Source: Tyto alba | Taxonomy: Eukaryota; Chordata; Aves; Strigiformes; Tytonidae | NCBI RefSeq assembly: GCF_018691265.1 | Contig: NW_024881327.1 | Location: 24,421,936-24,485,935, forward strand | DNA: 64,000 nt | Reading direction: 5' to 3' | Shown: positions 1 to 12,559 of the stretch, in pieces | Layout: every line of letters starts with the position of its first letter | How positions within the stretch are numbered: the first letter of the stretch is position 1 | Made by a program: the position numbers and the translations under genes | The notes under the pieces: model-generated | The model's input: the letters and a program-made list of their open reading frames with translations, nothing else | The model's database searches: none | Told to the model about the DNA's origin: nothing

Positions 1-1885
1 TTCTTTCACTTGGCAAGAAAATATATTAGAAGCCTGAGGATTTTTATTAAGAAACATAGATACAGATGAGAAAGAAGGTGATAGTAAAATGTTAGAAAGT
101 GTAGCCACACGGTATCCTTAAAACTGTAGGCAAATAGATGTCTCTTTCTTATGCACACAAGTAATAGAATGGTATTGTGAAAGTCATGTGGATAAATAAC
201 ATTTCAGGAGGAAAAGTATATAGGTCTGTATGAGGACACATCTATATGTATTCATTATCTGTGCACACCTACGTACACTGGTTACTTAAAAGATGAACAA
301 ACAGATTATAGTGACTAAGCTATTTGGTGACTTAAATTGTGGCTTCATACAAATTGCACAAAAATAGACTAAGATTATTTCTTTTTCTCCTCAAATAAAC
401 CTGCAGAATGGCTTGCAGATAGTTTGTCATCAATTTTCCATTGAGAATTTCTTATTTGTTTGTTCTTTATCTTATGCCATTACTTAACCTGTAATACGTA
501 TGAAAAAGTTTTCTGCCCACTGGATGGAAAGACCCAACATTTAAAAATTTTACACAAACTTGTGTGGGATTGGGCAGGTAGGAAAAAAACCCTATTCTTT
601 TGTTGTGATATTAATTTGAACAGCAAAGCTGTTACAATTTACCACTTTGTATGAAGAAAACTCAAGGTAGAAGTGCGAATGACACATTGGATTCAACAAA
701 ACCAAGCTAGTAAGTCCACATAGCTCTGTACTGTCAGTTTTTTCTTGCTTGAAGTCCCTTCTGTCTGAAGTAGAGAGTATTTGAGAGCTTCAGCAACCTA
801 TGAGATAGCATAATGAATTCTCATGATGTCTTAGTATTCTGGTGAGTTTCATAATATTGATGCTTTACTTTAAATCCATTGAAAACTGTAAGCAGGGAGA
901 AATCTCAGTTTTTATTCTTTAAATATTTCTAGCCCACATGGTTTCAGAGAGCATTGGAAAAGTGATTTCAATGCATTTAGAGAACTAAAAAATTAAACTA
1001 CCAATAATCTGTAAGCAGTGTCATCATTCCTGAGTGGAAGAAGAAACAGACCGAGTGGTTTTGAGTGCTTGGAGCTGGCAATAGCGAAAACCTCAATAGT
1101 AGAGCTCTTCTGCTTGTAGTGCACCCCCAAAGTATCAGAAAAATGTCATAATCCCACAGTATCATTTCATGTGGAAGGAAACTAGAAGATCTCAGAACAA
1201 ATATCATAATAAATCATGGAGCCATAGCTGTGCTATTTCAGTGCTGGTTTTATAATGCTGAGGTCATTGTGTGCAAAGCCATAGGAAATTTTCAGATCCC
1301 TTTTCTGTCACCTTCCTCATAGTTTCCTGGTCCTGGTCTCCAAGTTATTTCAGTCTTTGTTGGCCATTTGTAATGCCTAACATTCAGGGCAAGATTAAGC
1401 CCAAGCTAATGTTTCCCCAGGTACAGTGCTTATCTGACTGAATATTTTGATTGTGTATTTTAGAAAAGAGATGTCACTTCTTACTCTGGTTAAGGCAAGA
1501 GTTTCCCAATAACAAATCACTCTGTTGTGACAACGGTAGGGAAAGATTGAAGACCTTAGGATATCTTTAAGCATTAATACTAGTACAATTTAAAAAAAAA
1601 TAACAAACCAAACCAAAACAAAAATAAGCAAAGGCTAAAATATTCATCTGATGTTTTTTATAGTATATGAATACATGTATCAAATAAAGCTTCTTTTTGT
1701 ACTAAAATGTTTATATGGAAACCACTAAAATAGTATTGCAGATGTGACTTCTTCAGGGCTATCCTTATGACAACAATGAAATGTATGAAAAGACCTTATT
1801 AGCTACATGTATTTAATATATACAATAGAATTATCTTCTGTAAAACTATCTATGTCATTACATTACAGGATACTGTCTCTTTCTT

Positions 1886-1889
<4 letters not shown>

Positions 1890-1918
<29 letters not shown>
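1890..1918 (+). repeat. Poly(A) homopolymer, 29 bp
   Basis: This is an uninterrupted run of 29 A after 'TTCTTGTTT'. I see no AATAAA signal, target-site duplication or retroposed body beside it, so it is called simple sequence rather than the tail of a retrocopy. Confidence 0.9.
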
Positions 1919-1919
<1 letters not shown>

Positions 1920-2491
1920 CATCAGCTAACCTCTGAGCACTGTTAGCTGTATGGTTTTGTATTGCAGTTCATTCATTGGTTAAGTTATAAGACCAAAGAC
2001 TGATACTTCTATTATATCTAACACTATGACACTGCTGCTTCTACTAATTCTGGTGGAATGAAGAGATGACAAGTTGTAATTACAACATGAAATTGTAACA
2101 TAGTTTAGATTTGTGCAGCATTTTGAGCTGTAGATTGTTCACTTTTTTCCCAAGTTTTAAAATTTTTTGTCAGTGTGGTGCAATTACATTACTGTTCATG
2201 CATATGAAGATCTTTTGCTGTTCCTAAGAAAACAAGAGTATGTATTCCAAAATGTGAGAAGACATTGCTTGTTTCAACTGAAGTTATACTGTTTTGAAAG
2301 CAAAACAGTGACCTCACTGGATGACAGAATTCACTTTAATCCGTTTTAGATGCAGAGGGCTATTAAGTCTGGATTGAAGATACAGCCATAAATGTCTATG
2401 AGGATTTAATGAAGGATGTTTAAGATATTCAGTTACTAACACCATATATATTTTTAATGGGTTATTTTAGATTCTAAATCATTGTCTAAAT

Positions 2492-2508
2492 AAAAAAAAA
2501 AAAAAAAA
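2492..2508 (+). repeat. Poly(A) homopolymer, 17 bp
   Basis: A run of 17 A follows 'GTCTAAAT', so the boundary itself creates an AATAAA-like string. No retroposed element is recognisable upstream. Confidence 0.85.
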
Positions 2509-5500
2509 CATTAGACTATGGAATTGTTATCAGCTGATTCACTGTAATGCATATGTAAATTGGATCGAAGTTTGAGTGTCACATTGTTTCAGTCAGTACT
2601 CAGTAAAGGTCTGCTAACCATTTTTGTTTTGTAACCTTCATGTTAATGATTTTCTTGTGTATATAAATATATAAAAAAGATGGGAACTATTTTCTTACAC
2701 ATACTATGCAATATGTTTGTAAAACTGCAATATTACCAAAATTACAAAAGCTGTGCTTTTGTACTCTCTTGCTTTATGTAAAACAAATCTTTTTTCTATT
2801 TAATGGACTGTCTGTCTTATAATTATAGATAACATTATTCAAAAACAGTACACTGAGACGTTAAGATTTTTCATTTTTTTTCCTTGTATTTTTTGTTTTA
2901 TGAAAATAATAGCAAGGTTTTGGAAGTTGGAATTGCTTTTTCTTGGAAAGCTAGAACTTTTACAGCATGTGATTAACACAGTCAGTTTGAAATCTCTCCT
3001 GCACTTCTTCCATTTGGTCTTAACATTTTCAGCTGGTGCTACCACATAACCATAAATAAATGTGATACATAAAATAGGAAACATATCAGAACTCATTTCA
3101 AGAATAGTCAAGTGAGAAACTTTCTAAGGATGACAGAAAAATGTAGGATAACTGGTGAGAAATTTTTAGGTTTTCTGTATATTTTTGTTTGAGAGATTTT
3201 TTTCATTAGTGTGCATTTCCTTAACTATGTCTACATTAGCTGTATAGTAATAGCTTTAATTTGGTTTTCAATTTTTTATCCTCATACACTGTATACTAGA
3301 GTTTTATTTCAAAAAATGTTTTCTGAAAACAGACACTGCATTTAAATGCAGTACTTAGGTTAAGAAAATCCAATTTTAAAGAATTATAGGTTTTATTTCT
3401 ACATCGACATTAGTAAAGTTAAAATGACAGTGCTGCATCTCATCTACTGTAAAAGCATATTAAACTACTGAAGATCCTTTATACCTTGCCAGAATAAGCA
3501 TAAACAGTATGTTTATGTTTAAACTACACCAGTTTACAAGCCACTTGACCATTGCCCAGTCATGTAACAGGTCTTGTGGTGATGTCATCAATGCGAACAA
3601 ATCTCTACATTTAAGTTAGGTAGCATCGATTGTGCTAACAGCATAGTGTTGCACAGAGCTCTGGCAAAAAGCAGGGTGAGTATCTGGGTGATTGGTTTGC
3701 ACCAAGCTCATCGACGCTATGCTACAGTTTCAGCAATATCCACAATAACCAGACAGTAGCTAGTTGCCTAAAAAAAAAAATAATTTCTGTACAAGAGCAA
3801 CAGTTGTATAGAACCATCAGTAATGTAGGTTCTGCTAAGCCTCAAGTGACTAAAACACAATAGCTGATACAGCAAGAAAAAATACTTTTAGCCATTTTAT
3901 TCATACTTGAGTAAATCCAATCTGGGAAAACCTAATGACAGTAAATGATAAATAGAAGGTATAGTGAAAAAAAAATCCATCATAAACATTGTGTTGATTC
4001 AGCACAGTCCAAACTGAGACTAGTATTTAGTGCAACCTCTCTGTGTAAAATAGGGTCTCCTCTGAGACTTTGAACTGGCTTTCAGATTATGTTTTCTGAA
4101 TTTGAAAGTATTATTTGGTCTTTAATCAGTAAATTTATTACACAAGCCAAGACCAAGAAAAGTTTTAGAACAGTCAACTTAAAAGCATATATTGTACGTC
4201 TGGTCTGATTAGAGTAAATTAACCACAATTAAGCATAGCCTACTTACTTAAGAAAAAATAAATAAATTGAAATTAGAAAGTGTCCCTCAGTTTTGAAAAA
4301 AACTTAAATCTTTAAGGGCGATTGACATTTTTAAGGAGTGTTTAGCTCTTCTAGTGTCTCAAATTCTGACATGTTTAAGCACTGAGAGTAATTTATATTA
4401 AAAAGCTTGACCTTTGGCTTAATCAAGTTCATTTAATGCATGACTTGATCTGAGAAGGTACCTTTTAATCACATGGATACCCCCTTGTCTACAAGGCCTG
4501 TGAGGCAGAAGTTCACCTTCCAACATCATCTAGACACAATGAAGAATAGGACTTAGGCATTAGAGAGGCATTCCTGAAGGCAAGGCATTTTGTCTTCTGT
4601 GCTTTATGGTATTTTGGGAGCTTGCATATGGTCATCCTTCACTACCGAGAGATCTGTGTTCTAGCATAATAACCTATTTCTAAGTATATTTTTCAGAACT
4701 ATTCAGAAAAAAAGTACATCTTTTTCTTTCTAGAAAGTGTTTACTCAGTTTTCTTGTCCCAAATACTACAGCAGTTAGTGAAAGTAAAATCCTCCCCCTT
4801 AACTCCCACCCACTCTTACCTCTCCAGCTGAACTTTAGTTGTCCCCCTTAGTCTCCTCCTTTCTTCCCAAATAACAAAAGAAAAGGCAATGGAGAGGATT
4901 TAGCTGTCTCCTTATCAGGCTCCTTCCTGTGTAACTTCCTGGAACTGTATCTGGAGGGAAGCTTCTGCCAAAGAGGAAGATTATTTGCTTTGTGAAAACA
5001 GAAGTTATATAAGAAGGAAAACACAGAGGTAAATATAAATTTTAGTCTCACTTACTAGAACAAACAGTGAATGTTTTTGGACTATAAACTTCTTAATAGC
5101 TTTTAATTTCTCATAAGTTTTATCATTCAATTAATGTATTTAAAATACAATAAAATAGATATGTGAACTCTCCTATCCTGTTACATTTTTCATTTTTTGA
5201 AAATAGAAAAGTAATCACTGAACTCATTATTTGTCCCTCTCTACTAACATATTCATTTACTTTTACAAATTTGAAAGAAAAAAAAAAAGACCTAAAATGT
5301 TAAATAGTATAAATCTATTTTAAAACCCTACAAATAACAGAATATTGTTCCTGTAGCTCATGGGTGACATTCTCATCCATCCTACGTATATTAAGAATCT
5401 GATTTCTTTTACAATGACATGCATTTCTGGGGTTTTTGTGTAACCTTTGGGAGATTGGGAGCCCTTGATGCTAAAGGAAATAGGGTATCTATATAGTAGT

Positions 5501-7374
5501 AGAAGAAGCAACTGTGATATTATCTCCCACTCTAAAGTGGAACTGAACAAGATGTGGAGGCATATACACATGCGAGGAGAGAGGGTCTCTTGCAGCAGTT
5601 TGACACTGTGAAGACAACAGCCAGGATGCTTTTCAGTTCTGAGTTTCCTAGGGTGAATAAGATACAGCATTACAATAACCTTGGACAGACAGACAGAAAG
5701 GTAGTGGTTTTTTTGATTTGCATAAGAATGGGTAGGAGAGTGGTGCATAGGCAGTAAATCCAAGTCAGCCATGTTGCAACAGTATACAATAGAAATATAG
5801 CTGAAAACTGGATTTATATATATATTTTTTTTTTTTTTTTTTTAAGTGAAAAAACAGACTTCTCCCTACGCTTGATAGTAACTCAGAGAAATGGATAGAA
5901 AGTCGGGTGGCGATGAATCATTTTTATGTCTTTATATCCATGGAACTTTATTTTCCTGACTCTTTTTAAAAACACCATTGGAAAGGAGAAAAGCAGTAAC
6001 CTGGGTATAAATTTTGTGCTTCTCAAATAGAAGGTGACAGTAAACTCTCTGTTTGCACGTGTATCTCTGTTTATGGCAGAAAGAGCTGAAAATAAACCAA
6101 TACACTAGGGTGGATTCAAACACTGGTAAAGACAATCAGAAATGCTGACAAATTTCATGTATTTGGATTAGACTTTAAATGTTCATGAAAAGTTTGTGCA
6201 AAACCCATGTCATGGTCCATCACTTTTACCACTGTATTTCTAAAATACATCATTAATATTAGTATAATTTTCCCTCTGAAAATTGTTCCCACTTCTAACT
6301 ACAGGTATCACTTTAACTCCCACACAAGGAGAGCTCTAAGTGATTGTGCAGTCTTTACTCATTTGTCAAAACCAAATTAACAAATTATGAGATGTCCAAA
6401 ATGAGTCATAAAATGAAATGGTAAAAAAAAAATCTGAAAAAAAAAAAGTCACTGCCTTTTCATATTTTGGCCCAGTGTTCTCCTTGCAGTGGAGGAGTTG
6501 CACCGTTTCTGGAGGCAATAGATTTGATATTTCGGATCTTTTTAGTCACTTCTAAAGAGATTCTGCAGACCTTGGTGCTTCCCTTCACTCTTCCACGGTG
6601 GAGTTAAATTAGGGAAATTAATCCTTACCACTGGGGTTTGGGCTTGACTTTTGCTGCACATTCTATCTTTAGACTTAATACAATCCATAATTTTAAGTGT
6701 AAAGGGGAAAGAAAAATCTGATGGAAGCTACTAAATCTGACCCTATTCATTACTGCAGGGAGTGGGTTATTGCTCGAGATAATCATTACTACTATTGTGA
6801 AGCAAAATGCAAGGAGAGAAAGGGAGCGTACAACCAAAACATTAAACTGAGAAAGAGAATGGAAAGAGAATAAAGACATGGGGAAAAGAGACAGAGAATT
6901 ATATTAGAAGAGGTTTACAGTTCAAAGGGAAAGACAATAATTTTTTGCTAAAATTTCTCTTTACCTCTCTGGCCTCATCAAATATATCATGCCCAAAGCA
7001 CAGGAAGAGGAAAATCTTCAGGATACCATTGATTTAGAAATCATTCCCAAAACCAGAAATGGTTCATAAGAAATTCATAAGAAAGAGATAGCACAATCTC
7101 AGAAAACCTCTGTTGCTACTCTGGCTGTGATGAGAGGCACAGCTGTGGAACCTATAAGCTGTGGAAACTATATAGAAGACAGAATATTTTGTGTACAAAA
7201 AAAAAAGTCCTGGAAGAAGGGAGTCACAGAGGCTTGCATTAGCCTACAGCAGTGTAAACAGAAAATAGCTGGAACAAGAGTTAGGAAATGGAAAATACTC
7301 TATAGCTGGATGGGCTTTTATTGTTTTGAGGGGGCTTTTTGAGGTAAGAGTCTAGACGGTAAGGTATTTTCTTA

Positions 7375-7429
7375 TTTCTCTTTTTTCTCCCTCTTTTTTT
7401 TTTTCTTTCTTTTTTTTTTTTTTTTTTCC
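7375..7429 (+). repeat. Uninterrupted polypyrimidine tract, 55 bp
   Basis: All 55 bases are C or T on the plus strand. Within it, 7381-7399 is a perfect mirror repeat: six T, then CTCCCTC, then six T. Mirror-symmetric purine/pyrimidine tracts can form triplex (H-) DNA in vitro. No splice-acceptor context is apparent, since no AG followed by a credible exon comes next. Confidence 0.85.
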
Positions 7430-8967
7430 AAACAGCATCTGAAAGCAAGCATTGTCTTCTACTGTGATTTGTTTCACAGCACTCAAGAAATGTATATACA
7501 TATATAAATATACAAAGAAGCAGGCCTACTTACAAGCATTTCAGAAAATACACAGCTTTATGAAAGGTAGATCCACCAGCTGAAGAACTGGACTGGTGAA
7601 AGCTTTTGTTTGTGTTGTGTTTTTTTAAGTATATAATACAATTATGTCTACCCAGATCACGTTTCACAGTTTTAGAGCCCAGATGAGTCCTTGTATCACC
7701 TTGTAAAGAAATAGCTTATATCTCTACTTATGAATTAGATCATATGCAGTGCAAATTTTACATAAGAGTATATATTCTCTATGATGACTATTGTCACCTC
7801 CTCTTCAAGTTCCCTAGCATAAACTGCTGGACTATAGTAGACCTACTGAAATTCTAATATTAAACTATTGGTACTTCCATTTTCTTTGTTAAAGTCTATG
7901 ACACCATACCAGTCCTTTCTACAGCGCCGTGATAATAAACACCTCTTCTCATGCATGTTAGCATATATTTGTGAGCAAGTCACCACACAATTAACCATAT
8001 TCCTGGAGCTACTTCCTAAAACAATTTGTTTATTTACCTCCAGTTTCCAAAATCTTGCATGGCTTTAATATAAAGTGGGGTTTATCTTTTTGTTTAACTA
8101 TAGAACATCATGTACTTTTTAAGAGATTTAAATTATATATCTAAACCACAAAACTTTATTGATGGCCATATGTTTCTGAGAACTGAAAGGGAAAAATACA
8201 TTTAAATCACATTGTCTCACATTTTACAGAACACTATAATTTCAGTTGATTTAGGCAATTTTCCTATCTATTTTTAGGAAACCTAACAAGCAAACATTTA
8301 ATTAAATTTGACACTGTACAGTTTGCCTAACAAATATCACTTCAGTTAGACTATTGAGATGACAAATTATTTACATTCCAAAGAAAAATTTATAAATGGT
8401 GTATTATTCCCTTTTAGAAGTAAATAATGTATCACGTTGTGAAATATGACAAGTTAAGTTATATCAATTTTTAAATAAATGTAAATAAAAATCTTTAGTA
8501 TAAACTCCTGTGAAATGTGCACCTTCAGTTTATTGAACTTTTCTATTAACATAATTGATCTGGAAAATAAGTCAAGCTACATGTTAATCCTATCCGTATC
8601 CTTTGTATGAGTGGGATATAATTTTTGATGTTCAGAACACTTTTTTGTTGCAGAGTTCATATGGTTTTGCTCTTTTATTTAATGCATATCATCTTATCCT
8701 TTGGATTTATTTAACCTGAATGCAGTTTTGTCACGACACTTAACATTTAAGTTAAGCTCCTTCAAATCTCTGAACATGTATTTAACTATATGAGTCATTC
8801 CAGTAAACTTAATGAAACTTCTGAAGTTTGAAGTAAGGAGCATGATAAAATATTTTGCTGGATCAGTCTTCATAAATCAAGCAAAGTAAGGCAATACCCT
8901 GCAGGTCTAAAAATTGCTTACTGTAAAATAATGAAGGTGAAAGACTATTCTGAATATTCCACAGTGC

Positions 8968-8972
8968 TTCAG
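8968..8972 (+). repeat. Left target-site duplication of the solo LTR (TTCAG)
   Basis: TTCAG abuts the left end of the LTR. The matching copy at 9464-9468 reads TTCAC, so four of five bases agree. A 5-bp duplication is the usual size for avian ERVL-type insertions. Confidence 0.7.
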
Positions 8973-9463
8973 TGTCATGGTTTGAGCCTGGTCAGCAGCT
9001 AATGGCCATGCAGTCTCTCACCCACCCTCCCCTCACTTGGGAATGGGGAGGGGATCGGAGGGGCAAAGGGAGACTCATGGGTTGAGATAAAAACAGTTTA
9101 ATAACAGTAACAGAATAACACACTGACAGCAATATCAGCAGGTAATGTACAATACAGCTGCTCACCACCTGCCAACCAACACCCACCTGCTCCCAGCTGG
9201 CAATCCCAAACACAAAGACACCACAGCCACACTCCCAGAAATGAGAGCCCCTCCTGGCCCACTCCTGCCTTTATATAGTGAGCACAATGTCACATGACAT
9301 GGGATATCGGCCAATCGGGGCCCAGCCCTCCAGCTGTGCTCCCCCCGCCCCCGCACACAGGTGAGGGCACTGGGACCTGGGGAGCCCCTGGGGTCTCAGG
9401 GGGGTGCAGCACTCCTCCCGCTGCCCAACCAACGGGAACTCTAGTCCAGCCTGAACCAGGACA
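8973..9463 (-). mobile_element. Solo LTR of an avian endogenous retrovirus, minus strand
   Basis: Read on the minus strand, this 491-bp block begins TGTCCTGGTTCAGG and ends AACCATGACA, giving the canonical TG...CA termini. It is GC-rich against an AT-rich background. In transcription order it has an inverted CCAAT box (9311-9315), a TATATAA box (9271-9277) and an ATTAAA polyadenylation signal (9097-9102). That is the U3-R-U5 order expected of an LTR. Near-identical 5-bp repeats flank it. There is no gag, pol or env sequence and no second LTR, so it is a solo LTR, presumably left by recombination between two LTRs. The open frames inside it are not genes. Resemblance to passerine ERV LTR families is from memory, and the exact family name is uncertain. 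Confidence 0.9.
9271..9277 (-). promoter_or_regulatory. TATA box of the minus-strand solo LTR
   Basis: The minus strand reads TATATAA. An inverted CCAAT box lies upstream in LTR orientation (9311-9315) and an ATTAAA signal about 170 bp downstream. This is a textbook U3 promoter arrangement. Whether it is still active in this host cannot be told from sequence. Confidence 0.7.
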
Positions 9464-9468
9464 TTCAC
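9464..9468 (+). repeat. Right target-site duplication of the solo LTR (TTCAC)
   Basis: It abuts the right end of the LTR and matches the left copy TTCAG at four of five bases. Confidence 0.7.
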
Positions 9469-10949
9469 TTTTGCTTTTTTAGTTGAGTAAAGACACTCTT
9501 GAGAAGATACATTAATCAATATTTCTATTTTCAGATCTGTGTGTGACTTCTATGCACCACTGTCTGTCTTCATCATGCCCATTTTTACTTCTGATTTGAA
9601 TTATATCAGCACTTATTATGTTGAAAGTGTTTCGTACAAGTCATAAAAAGCCCTGCTGAATATATGAACATACTCTATTGTGTCTCTGAGGATAAGTGCC
9701 ATCAATCAACAAAGCAAATCAGTGGCACTGGGCTGTTTCACATATACAGCTCTAATAATGATCTATATTTGAGGTCTTGAAACACAGATAAAAACTTTAC
9801 CCTGCACATAAGGGGCAAAAGCAGCTTGATTCCATAGTTCATCTGTTTCAGTGCAGTTTGTTCATCCTGATGGTCTTGTACTAAAATTGTCTTCCTAGAT
9901 ACATTGAATGGTGTGAATGCACATCATCAGGCAATGAGCACCCCTTAACTCCACATGCTAGGCTGAAGAAAATCAATTTGAATTCTCAAAAGATGAAGGT
10001 AGTGCAGATGGCCATTGTATATTGCCAGCTGTTCCACAGCATTGGAGTCTTGGAGAGGGATTTAAAAAACAAACAAGAAATTGGTTTGTAAATTGTAACA
10101 AGATACTGAGCTGCATGACTGCCTTATTTATTATCATGGGACACGGAAGAGCTCAGACAAATGGAAAACCAAATTTTCTTCACACCTGCAATAATCAGTA
10201 ATCACAGTATGGTGGAAGGGAGAAGAGGAAGTAAATAACAGGTTTCATGGTCTTGCCCGCATGAAAATGTCAGCTTTGTAATATAAGATCTTGTATGGGA
10301 AGATCTGGCTCTGAGCTGTGTAAGAATTGACTACTCTATCTGTCAGCTGTATTCTGGGGAGAATCATTTTCCGAAAAAAATTTTAGTTGTGTATTTTCAA
10401 TCATGGTGATTACTCTCTTCATGCCTTCTCTTTTTCTACCCATTAGTCTTACAACTCCTTGGGACTCTTTCTGTAAAAGTCTGTAGTAAATATTAATATT
10501 GTGAAAGTTTTCCAGGTTAACGGCCTTACCTTCTCAAGTTCAATAAAATAACACATGGAAGTAATGTTTCATTGTATAAGCCAGGTTTAAAGATCTTATC
10601 ATAATTCCAAATCAAATTATTCTAATCAACCTCTGAATAAACTACCTTGGATATCACTGTGTAGTTTTCCTGTTAGCATTCCCACTGGACTTCTGTGGAC
10701 TCTGGAGAAAACACTCAATGCACTTAGCCTAACCAATATCCAAGTCTAGGACAAACCAATCTCTGGCAATGGCAGGAAGGGATGTTATTTAGGGACAGCG
10801 TGGGAGTCTGGCCAATTTACACAGCCCCTTCCCCATGGAATCCCCTAGTATCCACAGCTGTATTCCCTGTCTCATACCTTTGGTATTGGTTTATGTATCT
10901 GTTGTCTCTGAGTTTCTGTAATCCTTTTCAAAGCTGCTGTCACAGCTAC
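9469..10949. other. AT-rich non-coding stretch, nothing recognised
   Basis: No coding exon, RNA gene or confidently named repeat is visible. The open frame at 10782-10997 runs into CR1 sequence and is not a gene. Confidence 0.55.
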
Positions 10950-11080
10950 TTTTTGTGGCAGCAAGTTCCAAATGTTCATCACCTGCTGCTCAAATAAGAG
11001 ATTCCTTTCATCTGTTTTAAAATGATCTTCAAATAATTTCACTGAGTGCCCTTAGTTCTGATATTGCGGGATTTAGAAGA
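10950..11080 (-). mobile_element. Old CR1 LINE 3'-UTR fragment, first half
   Basis: The plus strand carries phrases typical of ancient sauropsid CR1 tails in antisense: 'GCAAGTTCCA', then 'GATTCCTTTCATCTGTTTTA', then 'GAGTGCCCTTAGTTCTGATA'. The element therefore lies on the minus strand. The match is diverged but collinear. It stops at about 11080, where a younger CR1 begins, and the same old family resumes near 11321. Assignment rests on remembered consensus. Confidence 0.7.
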
Positions 11081-11320
11081 GAACAGAATAGACTATTTCA
11101 GTTGGAAGGGACCTACAATAATAATCTAGCCTGACCATCTCAGGTTTGACCAAAAGTTAAAGCATTTTATTAAGGGCACTGTCCAAATGCCTCTTAAACT
11201 CTGACAGGCTTGGGGCATTGATCACTTCTCTAGGAAGACTCTTCCAGTTTTTAACTAACCTCTCATTAAAGAAATGTTTCCTAATGTTGAGTCTGAATCT
11301 CCCCTGATGCAGCTACTTGA
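11081..11320 (-). mobile_element. Younger CR1 LINE, 3' end, inserted in an older CR1
   Basis: In antisense this carries the hallmark CR1 3'-UTR phrases: 'GACTATTTCAGTTGGAAGGG' near the 3' end, then 'CCAAATGCCTCTTAAACTCT' and 'CTCCCCTGATGCAGCT'. It is a 5'-truncated copy of roughly 240 bp on the minus strand, as is usual for CR1. Divergence from the remembered consensus is modest, lower than for the flanking CR1 halves. CR1 is the main LINE of birds and supports an avian source. Confidence 0.88.
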
Positions 11321-11460
11321 TCAATAATAGCTCTGCAACTACCTTATCCACCACCACAAATGTTAAACATATCCCACTCAGTCTTTCCCAATGGCTCTTC
11401 AAACTGAAAAGTCCCAGTCTTCTCTCCAGTTTCTTCTTATAATGCTCCAGAACTCACCAA
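11321..11460 (-). mobile_element. Old CR1 LINE 3'-UTR fragment, second half
   Basis: After the younger CR1 ends, the plus strand reads 'CCTTATCCACCACCACAAAT', then 'CATATCCCACTCAGTC', then 'AACTGAAAAGTCCCAGTCTT'. This is the order in which the old CR1 tail continues after the 10950-11080 segment. The two halves are one element split by a later insertion. Sequence beyond about 11460 no longer matches. Confidence 0.65.
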
Positions 11461-12559
11461 TAAATCCCATCCATTCCTGGTCACTTATTAACACCTAGTT
11501 TATTTGGTTTAGTACTTCTTCTACATGTATTCTCGAGTGTTCTACCTTCTCTGTCCTATCTCCTACAGAGAATGCAGGGTGTATGAATTATCCCCAGTAA
11601 CATCAACATCCTCAGCATTAGGCTTGTAGTCCTGGCACAGAAGCACTTGTAAATTTTGCCCTTGCTCGACTGTTTGACATTGCACAAGCCAGTCAGCCAG
11701 CCTGGCTAGCAGTCTGGTTTGTCTATTTATTGTGATTGTGATGTTTATTCCCTCCTGGCCTTTCAGAGACACACTGAACATTAACCACATCCTCTCAGGG
11801 GTCACATCAGTCTGAACCAGGTGCTCTTATGTGCCTGTTGGCTTGCACCCAGTTCCTAGCATAAATACTCCTCTACAACCTTTTTAATTTTCAGTGCCTG
11901 CAGACTGGCTCCATTTTGATTAAAGAGCAGTTTTAATAGGACCACTGAGGGCTTTTTAAATCTATTACTCTCAAAGTGTAGCTGCAAAGGGTACACGTGT
12001 TCCTCTGACATTGTTCATCTCTCCTGACAACAAGGGTCATGCACACTCCAAGATCTCAGAGGTTCTACAGATGCAAGTAACCATCCCTCCCCAAAGTACA
12101 GGAATCAAGTTTTGTTAGAAAGCAAGAAAAAAATGGTCATAGACCATTGTTTGGACCTTTTGCTCTTCTTTTCCAACCTAGAATTAAAAACACACCACCA
12201 AAGCAGCATTTTAGATTTGTTTGACCATTTTATTGTTCAGCAAAATCTGGCTGTAAATAACTTCTGGTCATAGTTCCTCCTTTCCTAGTAATTATTTTTC
12301 TAATTTTAGTTTGCTTATCCTCGTATTCCTAAAATCTTTATTGCAATAAAAGTTGTCACACATTCAGCTGACATATAGATTATGTTGCTCTCTGAAAATT
12401 CAGCAATGTTGTGGGGACGCAGGAGTTTTAAAAAAAAACATTACACCTGGAGAACATTGAGGGAGACAGAAAATATTAGAGGATACTTTGTATTTAGGGC
12501 AGCTTGCTGAATTTTTAATTTTCCAAGTGCCTGACTAAACATTCATATTCTGGTTGATC
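11461..12559. other. Non-coding stretch with an unexplained minus-strand open frame
   Basis: The minus strand at 11563-11805 holds 80 codons whose residues are unusually protein-like for this window: balanced composition with no homopolymer, including a segment TRLLARLADWLVQCQ. It matches no family I recognise, has no evident splice sites, and does not read as CR1 reverse transcriptase although it lies on the 5' side of a minus-strand CR1. It may be a decayed repeat or chance. Confidence 0.4.

Larger units (their letters stand above)
1..8967. other. AT-rich non-coding stretch, no gene recognised
   Basis: I see no exon, RNA gene or recognisable transposon in this stretch. Open frames are short and lack domain-like sequence. 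The longest, on the minus strand at 5320-5772 (150 codons), is leucine- and serine-rich with no family resemblance and is close to chance expectation. The visible structure is simple sequence: A runs at 1890-1918 and 2492-2508, a T run near 5826-5843, and a pyrimidine tract at 7375-7429. Decayed repeats too diverged to recognise by eye may be present. Confidence 0.6.

Noticed and set aside
5320..5772. 150-codon minus-strand open frame, overlapped by a 67-codon plus-strand frame
   Set aside because: There is no domain, signal or recognisable motif, and composition follows the local DNA. About one frame of this length is expected by chance in 64 kb of this composition.
9162..9519. Overlapping open frames on both strands at the first LTR
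   Set aside because: They are by-products of the GC-rich LTR and cross its boundary. No retroviral protein motif is present.
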